From CAZRIP01 sp964600165 (GTDB lineage Bacteria; Elusimicrobiota; Elusimicrobia; UBA1565; UBA9628), in NCBI GenBank assembly GCA_964600165.1, contig CAZRIP010000162.1, forward strand, positions 1-5,171: 5,171 nucleotides of DNA. The letters run 5' to 3'. Within the stretch, counting starts at the first letter, position 1, and the number at the start of each line of letters is the position of its first letter. The translations under genes and the position numbers were made by a program. Of this stretch, positions 1 through 5,171 are shown in pieces. The notes under the pieces were generated by a model, which saw nothing but the letters and a program-made list of their open reading frames with translations, did not search any database and was not told the DNA's origin.

Positions 1-832
1 TCGTCGAAGTCTTTATATAGGCGAGGCTCGAGGCCTGATGCGCGCTGACCTTGATCTCGCTGGACAGGACGACGTCGTAGCCGCCGACGTAGACCAGGGC
101 GTTGTCGGTCGACACGGCGATCGAGGGAGCGAAGGCCACCTCGCTGGAGATGTCGACGTCGGCAGACGGGCCCAATGCCAGGTTCGACGGGTCGTACTTG
201 AGCAGGCGGCGGACGATCTGGTTCGACGACGAAACGGCCACGAAGAGATTGGAATGCGACGGATCCAGCGTGATATCGTCGGAATTGCCGTGGCCCGACG
301 AGAACGCACCGGCGCTGTAGATGGCCGTCGAGACGGCGAGCAGGCCGGAGTTGTACTTGATGACCTTTGGGTGGGTATCGGCGGAGCCGCCGTCGACGGC
401 GAGATAGACGTTTGAGCCGTCGGAAGTCATCGCCGACACGTTGCCCACGGAGCCGCCGTCGAGCTGGATCGAGGCCGTCGGGTTGAGCGCGTTGTCGTAT
501 TTGGTCAGTTGAACGACGTCGGACCCGGCGAGCGGATGGAGCCGCGTCGATACGTAAGGGTTGCCGCTGACGTCGAGGACGATCCCGGCGTTGCCCGTGT
601 TATCCGGAATCTGGACCGGCCCGGCGGCCAGCGTGCCGGCGGCGTTGTACTTATAGAGGAACGATGCTACGGGGCTGCCGAAGTTGGCGTCCGTCGACGT
701 GATCGCGACGATGTAGGTATACGGACCGCTCGCGTCGACCGCCATTTTGGCGGGAATCTCGTGCTGGCCGTTGCCGCTGGCCATGACGGCGCCGCCGGCC
801 GAGCCGAAACTGCCCGAGCTTCCGATTCCCAG
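1..832 (-). repeat. Second, non-kelch beta-propeller, truncated by window edge (residues about 1293-1569+)
   Basis: Blades of about 45-60 residues recur with a [LIT]-x-K-Y-[DN] strand (F-L-Y-K-Y-N, L-T-K-Y-D, V-I-K-Y-N, L-L-K-Y-D) followed by a strand like I-V-L-D-V-S-G-N-P-Y-V, A-M-T-S-D-G-S-N-V-Y-L-A-V, I-T-L-D-P-S-H-S-N-L-F-V-A-V or I-A-V-S-T-D-N-A-L-V-Y-V-G-G. This alternation of 'D-x-x-G-N-x-Y-V' and 'K-Y-D' strands is that of SBBP/NHL/YVTN-type bacterial propellers and differs from the kelch blades. Four to five blades are visible and the rest lies outside the window. Confidence 0.7.
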
Positions 833-3800
833 ATAAGTGAATCGAGCGCCGTCTCCGGCGATGCTGCCGACGGTTTGAACGTTACCGGCCGCATCGATGG
901 CCCGCGATTTGATGTCGTACATGACCCCGCTCGCGAGCTGGTTCAGCGGAGGCGCGGAGCCGGACGGGAAGGTCCAGGTATTCGGACCGGTAATCGTCGC
1001 GTTGATCCAAACCTGGGCGGGCACCCACGACGACACGCCGTCCCACCAAGCGCCGAAGTTCGGGCCGCTCGAGATCGACACCGACACGACGGAAACTCCC
1101 GAGGCCGAGTCGAAGGCCGTTCCTGAGACCGCGGGAAAAGCGTTGAGGGATGCCTGCCCCATCGCGGGCTGAGTGACCGCCGAGACCGGCACCGAGTTGT
1201 CGTAGATGAAGGCCGCCGTGCCCGGCAGAGCCGAAGGGGTGCCGTTAAGGTCGATGGCGCGGGCAAGAATCTGATATTGCGTGCCGTCGACAAGAACCCC
1301 GCCGAGCGCCCCTCCCGCGTACGTCCAAGTTCCCGACGAACCCCCGATGAAAACGGCGCTTTGGTAAAGCGGAGTGGCGGAAACATTGAAACTATTGGCC
1401 GGCCCTGCCATTCCGGTGGGATCCCAATACAAGTTGCTCCCGCTCTGCCGCACGGCGACCTGGACGGCGCTGATCGGCGCGCCATTGGGGAATGGATAGC
1501 TCGAAGCCATGCCCGACGCCGCGCTGAAGACGTTGATCGCGCCTCCGTCAACAGGGAAGCTGGCCTGCGCGTTCGGGCCGAAGTTCGGCGCGTCGACCCA
1601 ATTGAGCGAGCCGACGCGGTAGAAGTAATTCGTCGCGCCGTTGGCCAACCCGGAAACCGTCAGCGCCGTGCTCGCGGCATTGTGGGTCAGGCTCGAGATC
1701 AGAACGCCCGTGAAGTCCGGCGCCGTCGAGGCGTCGACCTCGTAACCCTCGGCGGTCGCGCTCGAAGGCGTCGGAGGGTTCGGCGTCCAGTTGAGGGTGG
1801 CCGAGGTGACGTAGAGGGCGATGGAGCCGTTGGCCGCCGGCTGGGCCAGAGTGGCGACGGAGGCCACCGCGCTCATCGGACCGTTCCCCCCGCAGTTCTC
1901 GGCTTGGACCCGGAAATAGTAGGTCGTGTTGCCCCAGAGCGGAGGCACGGGATTTGGCGGGCCGGCGGTCACGTTCAACGTCCCTCCGCTGGGCGTGGCC
2001 ACCGTGCTGATCAGGTCCGCGAAATTGTCGCTCGAGTAGCTGACGCCGTAGCCGCTGAGGCCGGGGTCGCCGGAAGCGCCGAAGTTGACGTGGACGGCGC
2101 CCATTCCGACGTTGGGGAAGGTCGGCGTCCCCGGAGTCCCGGAGGGCGGGTTCGGCGCGACGCGCACGACGGTGAACGTCGACGGCACGGCGTCGGTCTG
2201 CATCAGCAGGTTGTAAAAGCCGCAGGCGAGGTTCGGCGGGATGGAAATGAACGCCTTGGTCGAGGCTTGGCCGGCCGTGAACACCGTCTGCTCGCTCGAC
2301 GCCCCCGAGCCGTAGATGGACGTCGAAATGTCGATGAGGGACTCCCCGCCCGAAGGAGGCGCGCCGCCGCCGCTCATGGGAGTCAAGTAAGCGCGCGGCA
2401 GGTTGCCGGCTGAGTTCGCCGGCCCCCAGGATTCGGAGCCGTAGCCCGAACCCGTGAACGTCGAGCCGACGATGGGATAGTCGGCCCCCGGATTCAAGTT
2501 GACCGGCGGGACGAGCGGGTTGCCGTTGATCGTCGCGATCGTCGGCCGGTAAGTCTTGGTGGCCGCGAACACGTCGAACTCGGTATAAGGGATGAGCTCG
2601 GCCTGGCCGGTGGCGCAGCCCATTCCCGAGGGGCAGTCGTTGCCGCCGGCCAGCAAGAGATTGCCGTCGGACAGCATGACAGGCGCCACCTCGTAAAGCG
2701 AGGTCTGGAGCGACGGCGCCGGATAGAAAGCGCCGGAAGCTGGATCGTAAACCTCGGTCTCGGTCAGCACGCTGCCGCAGCCGCCGGAGCAGCCGCCGCC
2801 GACGAGAACCTTGCCGTCGGGCAGCGGGGCGGCGAAAGGCTGCACGCGAACCTGAGCCATCGCGCCGGTCAGACTCCAGGTGCCGGCGGCGGGATCGTAA
2901 AGCTCGGCCGAAGCCATGTTGCCTCCGCCGTTCTGTCCGGCGGCCACGAGGACCTTTCCGCTGCGCAAAAGGGTCGCCGTCGTCCCGGCGCGCCCCGTGT
3001 TCATTGCTCCCGTCGGAGACGTCGTCCCGGTGTTCGGGTCGTAAAGCTCCGCGGCCGTCGTCCACGAGCTCCCGGTCGTCTGCCCCGCGGCGATCAGGAC
3101 CCGCCCGTCGGCCAGAAGCGTCGCCACGTGGCTGCTGCGCGGCGTGATCAAGTCGATCGGAGGCAGGAACGCCCCGGCCCCGGGGTCGTAAATCTCGGCC
3201 GTGCCGATGTAGGACGTGGTGCCGTTCTGGCCGCCGGACAGCAGCACGCGGCCGTTGGGCAGCAGGGTCGCCGTATGGTTCTGCCGCGCCGTCGCCATCG
3301 ATCCGGTCGGCAAGAAAGCCCCGCCCTGCGGGTCGTAAAGATACGCGGAAGCGTAGTACGTTCCCGCTCCGTCCGTGCCGCCCGCGATCAGCACCTTGCC
3401 GTTGGGCAGCAGCGTCGCCGTGTGGCCGGAGCGCGCCGCCGGCAGCGAGGCCGTTCCCGAGAAGGTCCGCGCGGCAGGGTCATACAATTCCGCCGAAGAC
3501 AAGTAGGTGCCGCTATTATCGCCGCCGACGATGAGGACCTTGCCGTTGGGCAGACGCGTCGCCGTGTTCCAGAACCGCGCCGTGCCGAGGTTGCCGGCCG
3601 TCAGCGTCGGCGCGGCCGGAGCGGGGATCAGGCGTTCCGTCGAGGCGTACGGTCCGCCCGAGCCCGTGCCGCCGGCGATGAAGACGCTGCCGTCGGGAAG
3701 CACGGCGGCGGCGAAGCTGTAGCGCGCTTGCGTCAGATTCGGCCCGTTAGACCAGGCGTCGGCGACCGGATCGTAGATCTCCGTGCTGTTGAACTGCAGC

Positions 3801-4708
3801 GGCGAGCCGCCGCCGGAGTCGCCGGAGATGACGATGACCTTGCCGTCCGGCAGCAGCGCCTGCTGGAAATACTGGCGCATGTTGAACGAACCGGAGTTCG
3901 GGATCGCCGTCCCGCCGGACCAGGAGTTCGCGGTCGGGCTGTAAATCTCGACGGCGTTGGTGGCGAAGCCCGACGTCTTCATGACGCGGCCATCCGGGAG
4001 CACCGTGGAGGAATAGCCATAGGCGCCGGTCGTGAAGGACGCGGTGCCGCTCCAGGTCCCCGCGATCGGATCGTAGATCTCCGTCGACGTGACGTTGCCC
4101 CCCGTGCGGCCGCCCACGGCCATCACGCGTCCGTCCTTGAGCAGGACGAAGTTCGACGCGCCGCGAGCCGCGCCCATGCTGCCGGTCGCCGTAAAGGCGT
4201 TGGCGACAGGGTCGTAGAGCTGGGTCACCGTCGTGGCCGTGCCGGTGCCGTCGACGCCGCCGGCGAGGAGCACCAGCCCGTTCTTGAGAAGGATCGCCGT
4301 ATGCTGGGTCACCGAGGACGCCATCACGGGCGTGTTGGTCCAGGTGTTGGCCACCGGGTCGTAGAGCTCGGCGGTGGCGAACGCCGAGCCGCTGACCGGC
4401 CAACCTCCCGTGACAAGGACCTTGCCGTTGGGCAGCAGAGTCGCCGCGTGGCTGGTGCGCGCCGTGTTCATCGAGGCGACGGCCGTCAACGACCCGGTGC
4501 GCGGATCGAAAATCTCCGCCGTCGCGTAGGCGCTCGTGCTGTCGTCGCCGCCGGCCAGGAGCACGCGCCCGTCGGGCAGCACGGTCGCCGTGAGATTGAG
4601 GCGCGCCTGGGTCAAGTTCGGCCCGTTCGCGTCGAGCATGGCGCGGGCGCGCGAGCCGGACAGCAGCAAGAGCGCCGCAAGCGGCCAAGCCCGCGCGAGA
4701 CGCCTCAC
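1..4708 (-). CDS. Giant secreted multidomain protein: kelch propellers, IPT/FN3/Ig-like stalk, second beta-propeller (C-terminus outside window)
   Basis: I translated this frame codon by codon from GTG at 4708 to the left edge; it has no stop, giving 1569 complete residues plus one base of the next codon. Order of domains: signal peptide 1-23; fourteen kelch-like blades about 31-718 with recurring L-P-[DN]-G-[KR]-V-L-[ILV]-x-G-G, then [AT]-E-[IL]-Y-D-P, then a Trp/Phe strand and A-R-x-x-H-x-A; an IPT/Ig-like domain about 719-850; two FN3-like domains about 853-955 and 957-1050; two related bacterial Ig-like domains about 1056-1170 and 1171-1290; and a second propeller from about 1293 with a K-Y-[DN] motif in each blade. 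The kelch part plus following Ig-like domain resembles the galactose oxidase fold, but I see no equivalent of its copper-binding Tyr/His/Cys set, so no enzymatic role is claimed. Binding or adhesion at the cell surface is the likely role, by inference. GTG was chosen because it gives a complete signal peptide and has a good ribosome binding site; ATG at 4639 would discard that peptide. The frame is confident, the function is not. Confidence 0.95.
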   Translation of the reverse strand, partial: MRRLARAWPLAALLLLSGSRARAMLDANGPNLTQARLNLTATVLPDGRVLLAGGDDSTSAYATAEIFDPRTGSLTAVASMNTARTSHAATLLPNGKVLVTGGWPVSGSAFATAELYDPVANTWTNTPVMASSVTQHTAILLKNGLVLLAGGVDGTGTATTVTQLYDPVANAFTATGSMGAARGASNFVLLKDGRVMAVGGRTGGNVTSTEIYDPIAGTWSGTASFTTGAYGYSSTVLPDGRVMKTSGFATNAVEIYSPTANSWSGGTAIPNSGSFNMRQYFQQALLPDGKVIVISGDSGGGSPLQFNSTEIYDPVADAWSNGPNLTQARYSFAAAVLPDGSVFIAGGTGSGGPYASTERLIPAPAAPTLTAGNLGTARFWNTATRLPNGKVLIVGGDNSGTYLSSAELYDPAARTFSGTASLPAARSGHTATLLPNGKVLIAGGTDGAGTYYASAYLYDPQGGAFLPTGSMATARQNHTATLLPNGRVLLSGGQNGTTSYIGTAEIYDPGAGAFLPPIDLITPRSSHVATLLADGRVLIAAGQTTGSSWTTAAELYDPNTGTTSPTGAMNTGRAGTTATLLRSGKVLVAAGQNGGGNMASAELYDPAAGTWSLTGAMAQVRVQPFAAPLPDGKVLVGGGCSGGCGSVLTETEVYDPASGAFYPAPSLQTSLYEVAPVMLSDGNLLLAGGNDCPSGMGCATGQAELIPYTEFDVFAATKTYRPTIATINGNPLVPPVNLNPGADYPIVGSTFTGSGYGSESWGPANSAGNLPRAYLTPMSGGGAPPSGGESLIDISTSIYGSGASSEQTVFTAGQASTKAFISIPPNLACGFYNLLMQTDAVPSTFTVVRVAPNPPSGTPGTPTFPNVGMGAVHVNFGASGDPGLSGYGVSYSSDNFADLISTVATPSGGTLNVTAGPPNPVPPLWGNTTYYFRVQAENCGGNGPMSAVASVATLAQPAANGSIALYVTSATLNWTPNPPTPSSATAEGYEVDASTAPDFTGVLISSLTHNAASTALTVSGLANGATNYFYRVGSLNWVDAPNFGPNAQASFPVDGGAINVFSAASGMASSYPFPNGAPISAVQVAVRQSGSNLYWDPTGMAGPANSFNVSATPLYQSAVFIGGSSGTWTYAGGALGGVLVDGTQYQILARAIDLNGTPSALPGTAAFIYDNSVPVSAVTQPAMGQASLNAFPAVSGTAFDSASGVSVVSVSISSGPNFGAWWDGVSSWVPAQVWINATITGPNTWTFPSGSAPPLNQLASGVMYDIKSRAIDAAGNVQTVGSIAGDGARFTYLGIGSSGSFGSAGGAVMASGNGQHEIPAKMAVDASGPYTYIVAITSTDANFGSPVASFLYKYNAAGTLAAGPVQIPDNTGNAGIVLDVSGNPYVSTRLHPLAGSDVVQLTKYDNALNPTASIQLDGGSVGNVSAMTSDGSNVYLAVDGGSADTHPKVIKYNSGLLAVSTAIYSAGAFSSGHGNSDDITLDPSHSNLFVAVSSSNQIVRRLLKYDPSNLALGPSADVDISSEVAFAPSIAVSTDNALVYVGGYDVVLSSEIKVSAHQASSLAYIKTST
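839..1558 (-). repeat. Pair of related bacterial Ig-like domains (residues about 1056-1290)
   Basis: Both units share a V-x-V-x-[VI] strand, an aromatic segment (N-L-Y-W-D in the first, A-W-W-D-G in the second), a T-W-T-[YF] strand, a G-x-x-Y-x-I-x-[AS]-R-A-I-D-x-x-G strand near the end, and a closing F-I-Y-D or F-T-Y-L. The second unit opens with D-N-S-V-P-x-S-A-V-T-x-P and V-S-G-T-A-F-D, typical of tandem Ig-like repeats in large bacterial surface proteins. The two have diverged well beyond recent duplication. Confidence 0.65.
1559..2158 (-). other. Two fibronectin type III-like domains (residues about 853-1050)
   Basis: Domain 1 starts after a Pro-rich linker (P-P-S-G-T-P-G-T-P). It contains V-H-V-N-F, L-S-G-Y-G-V-S-Y-S and the typical G-N-T-T-Y-Y-F-R-V-Q-A-E-N near its end. 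Domain 2 contains T-L-N-W-T-P-N-P-P-T, G-Y-E-V-D-A-S, then L-T-V-S-G-L-A-N-G-A-T-N-Y-F-Y-R-V. The 'L-x-W-x-P', 'G-Y-x-V' and 'L-x-x-x-T-x-Y-x-x-R-V' landmarks are those of FN3. They probably act as a stalk between the two propeller regions. Confidence 0.75.
2159..2554 (-). other. IPT/Ig-like domain following the kelch array (residues about 719-850)
   Basis: The segment opens with RPTIATINGN. It has a central Y-P-I-V-G-S-x-F-T-G strand, like the 'G-x-x-F' strand of IPT/TIG domains, then an Ala-Tyr-Leu-Thr strand, and it ends in an F-Y-N-L-L-M strand and S-T-F-T-V-V-R. In galactose oxidase-like proteins an Ig-like domain also directly follows the kelch propeller, starting near an R-P motif. Loops are Gly/Ser/Pro-rich. 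The fold call is from pattern only. Confidence 0.55.
2555..4618 (-). repeat. Array of 14 kelch-like beta-propeller blades (about 147 bp each)
   Basis: The conserved [DN/S]-G turn of each blade falls at glycines 47, 95, 144, 193, 240, 289, 340, 389, 437, 486, 535, 584, 632 and 682, so the spacing is 47-51 residues. Each full blade has the strand [KR]-V-L-[ILV]-x-G-G, then a loop of 7-14 residues, then A-E-[IL]-Y-D-P, then a Trp/Phe strand and an A-R stretch. Blades 8-10 are the most uniform. The DNA word gccgttgggcagcag recurs exactly at 3251-3265, 3398-3412 and 4424-4438. Blade 5 is short (Y-S-P instead of Y-D-P). Blade 7 loses Y-D-P and is Pro/Ala-rich instead. Blade 14 has E-L-I-P-Y-T in place of E-L-Y-D-P. 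Fourteen blades would fit two seven-bladed propellers, but a 6+8 split is also possible. Confidence 0.9.
3722..3748 (-). repeat. Second copy of a 27-bp direct repeat encoding GPNLTQAR
   Basis: It encodes residues 322-329, between the sixth and seventh L-P-D-G turns. It is identical at peptide level to residues 29-36 after the signal peptide, with four silent base differences over 27 bases. It may mark the start of a second propeller module. Confidence 0.75.
4601..4627 (-). repeat. First copy of a 27-bp direct repeat encoding GPNLTQAR
   Basis: It encodes residues 29-36, just before blade 1. It matches the copy at 3722-3748 at 23 of 27 bases, and the peptide GPNLTQAR is identical. The two peptide copies lie 293 residues apart, which equals six blades, suggesting a higher-order duplication of a blade block. 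Confidence 0.75.
4640..4708 (-). other. Sec-type signal peptide coding segment (residues 1-23)
   Basis: The n-region carries arginines at residues 2, 3 and 6. The hydrophobic core is WPLAALLLL (8-16). The c-region SGSRARA ends in an A-R-A signal peptidase I site, with cleavage expected after residue 23. There is no cysteine after the core, so it is not a lipoprotein. There is no twin-arginine S-R-R-x-F-L-K pattern, so general Sec export is the simplest reading. The mature protein would begin MLDANGP, and that Met codon is the only nearby alternative start. Confidence 0.8.
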
Positions 4709-4709
4709 G

Positions 4710-5171
4710 CTAATACTCCCACGTGACTCCCATCAGATAGTTGGCCGTCGTGTAGTTGTACGAGTACGTCGTCTCGAAATGGTTGTTCGACCGCGACCAG
4801 AGGAGGTTCACCTGCGCCTTGAGCGCGAGGCCCGAGCCGAGCGGGTAGGCGTAGTTGACGCCCGCCTGCCAGCGGTCCTGGAACTGCGTGTCGCCGAGAT
4901 AGACGCCGTTGGCGTCTTGGGTCAGGCGGCCGTAATAGTTCGTCCGCAGATATTGGAGCGAGGCGCCGATCGAGGCCGGGAACTTCTCGTCCCCCCACGA
5001 AACGCTGGCCGACGGGCCGACGCCGACCTGCCAGTAGCTGTAGGCGTCGGCGACGAACTGCGTGGCCGAGGCGTCGAAGGTGTTCTGGTTCGAGCTGTTG
5101 AAGGCGAGGCTCGCGCCGAAGTTCGCGCTCAGGCGCTCCCGCTGGTCGAACCACCGCAGCTCGCGCGGGTA
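4710..5171 (-). CDS. Outer-membrane beta-barrel protein, C-terminal part (5' end outside window)
   Basis: This is the last 153 codons of a gene that enters from the right edge and stops at TAG (4712-4710). The sequence shows about six amphipathic strands of 10-17 residues with alternating small/polar and aromatic or hydrophobic residues: roughly residues 13-25, 43-59, 64-80, 100-110, 115-128 and 142-153 of the visible part. They are joined by turns rich in Asn, Asp, Gly and Ser. The protein ends in YLMGVTWEY, an alternating strand with aromatic residues at the last and third-last positions. That matches the C-terminal beta-signal recognised by the BAM machinery, although Tyr replaces the more usual Phe. 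Trp and Tyr are frequent, as in aromatic girdles. The protein therefore very likely sits in the outer membrane. I cannot assign a specific family, because the N-terminal portion that would tell a porin from a TPR-plus-barrel exporter or a simple structural barrel is missing. The next gene starts one base after the stop, which implies an operon. Confidence 0.85.
   Translation of the reverse strand, partial: YPRELRWFDQRERLSANFGASLAFNSSNQNTFDASATQFVADAYSYWQVGVGPSASVSWGDEKFPASIGASLQYLRTNYYGRLTQDANGVYLGDTQFQDRWQAGVNYAYPLGSGLALKAQVNLLWSRSNNHFETTYSYNYTTANYLMGVTWEY
4716..4720 (-). promoter_or_regulatory. Shine-Dalgarno sequence for the giant secreted protein
   Basis: The minus strand reads GGGAG, then seven bases, then GTG at 4708. 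This is a good purine-rich ribosome binding site at normal spacing. It lies inside the last codons of the upstream barrel gene, so ribosomes finishing that gene pass directly over it. This supports both the GTG start and translational coupling of the two genes. Confidence 0.7.

Noticed and set aside
1277..2413. Plus-strand open frame of 378 codons
   Set aside because: It is an Arg/Gly/Val-rich antisense shadow over the FN3 and Ig-like domains, with no recognisable motif.
1548..3065. Minus-strand open frame of 505 codons in a different frame from the giant protein
   Set aside because: It is an Arg-rich product in a shifted frame of the same strand; the true frame carries recognisable kelch, IPT and FN3 motifs throughout this interval.
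2555..4618. CRISPR-like or noncoding tandem repeat array
   Set aside because: The 144-153 base periodicity is that of protein blades: substitutions preserve the frame and the L-P-[DN]-G and Y-D-P motifs, and no short identical repeat/spacer structure exists.
4637..4639. ATG as the start of the giant protein
   Set aside because: It would remove the entire signal peptide and lies directly at the predicted cleavage site; GTG at 4708 has a better placed GGGAG.
3747..4688. Minus-strand open frame of 313 codons
   Set aside because: It is a shifted-frame shadow of kelch blades 1-6, dominated by Arg, Gly and Ala.
3128..4726. Plus-strand open frame of 532 codons opposite the kelch array
   Set aside because: Its product is an Arg/Gly/Ala/Val-rich low-complexity chain whose periodicity merely mirrors the kelch repeats on the other strand. 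High GC leaves few stops. It has no domain signature and fully overlaps a well-supported gene.
4710..4740. Promoter or terminator between the two genes
   Set aside because: Only one base separates them, and I see no hairpin with a T-run or -35/-10 pair there.
4705..5154. Minus-strand open frame of 149 codons overlapping the barrel gene
   Set aside because: The product is Arg/Pro-rich with no beta-strand pattern; the alternative frame ending at TAG 4710 gives a clear barrel C-terminus.

Overview
The window is a high-GC bacterial fragment carrying two genes, both on the minus strand and both cut by a window edge. There is no room for anything else: the two genes occupy everything except one spacer base. 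I see no RNA gene, mobile element, CRISPR array, promoter or terminator.

Layout, read in the direction of transcription (right to left). First comes the 3' end of a gene for an outer-membrane beta-barrel protein (5171 to 4710, 153 residues visible). It ends in an alternating hydrophobic/aromatic strand with a terminal Tyr. One base after its stop, a GTG start at 4708 opens a very long reading frame that runs without a stop to the left edge (1569 complete codons, C-terminus missing). This second protein has a signal peptide, then 14 kelch-like blades of 47-51 residues, an IPT/Ig-like domain, two fibronectin-III-like domains, a pair of related bacterial Ig-like domains, and the start of a second, non-kelch beta-propeller that continues out of the window. 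It is a giant exported, probably surface-exposed or released, modular protein with no recognisable enzyme active site.

How they fit together: the 1-base gap, with the Shine-Dalgarno sequence lying inside the upstream gene, indicates co-transcription and probably translational coupling. The pair is therefore an outer-membrane barrel plus a large secreted beta-rich protein. A role of the barrel in exporting or anchoring the large protein is a hypothesis only.

Organism: the signal peptide plus beta-barrel gene indicate a diderm (Gram-negative) bacterium. Secreted proteins mixing kelch blades, FN3 and Ig-like repeats of the 'YDN-P ... SGTA-D ... WWDG ... RAID--GN' type remind me of Elusimicrobiota and, less so, of Acidobacteriota or myxobacteria. 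This is an impression from domain style, not a demonstrated assignment.
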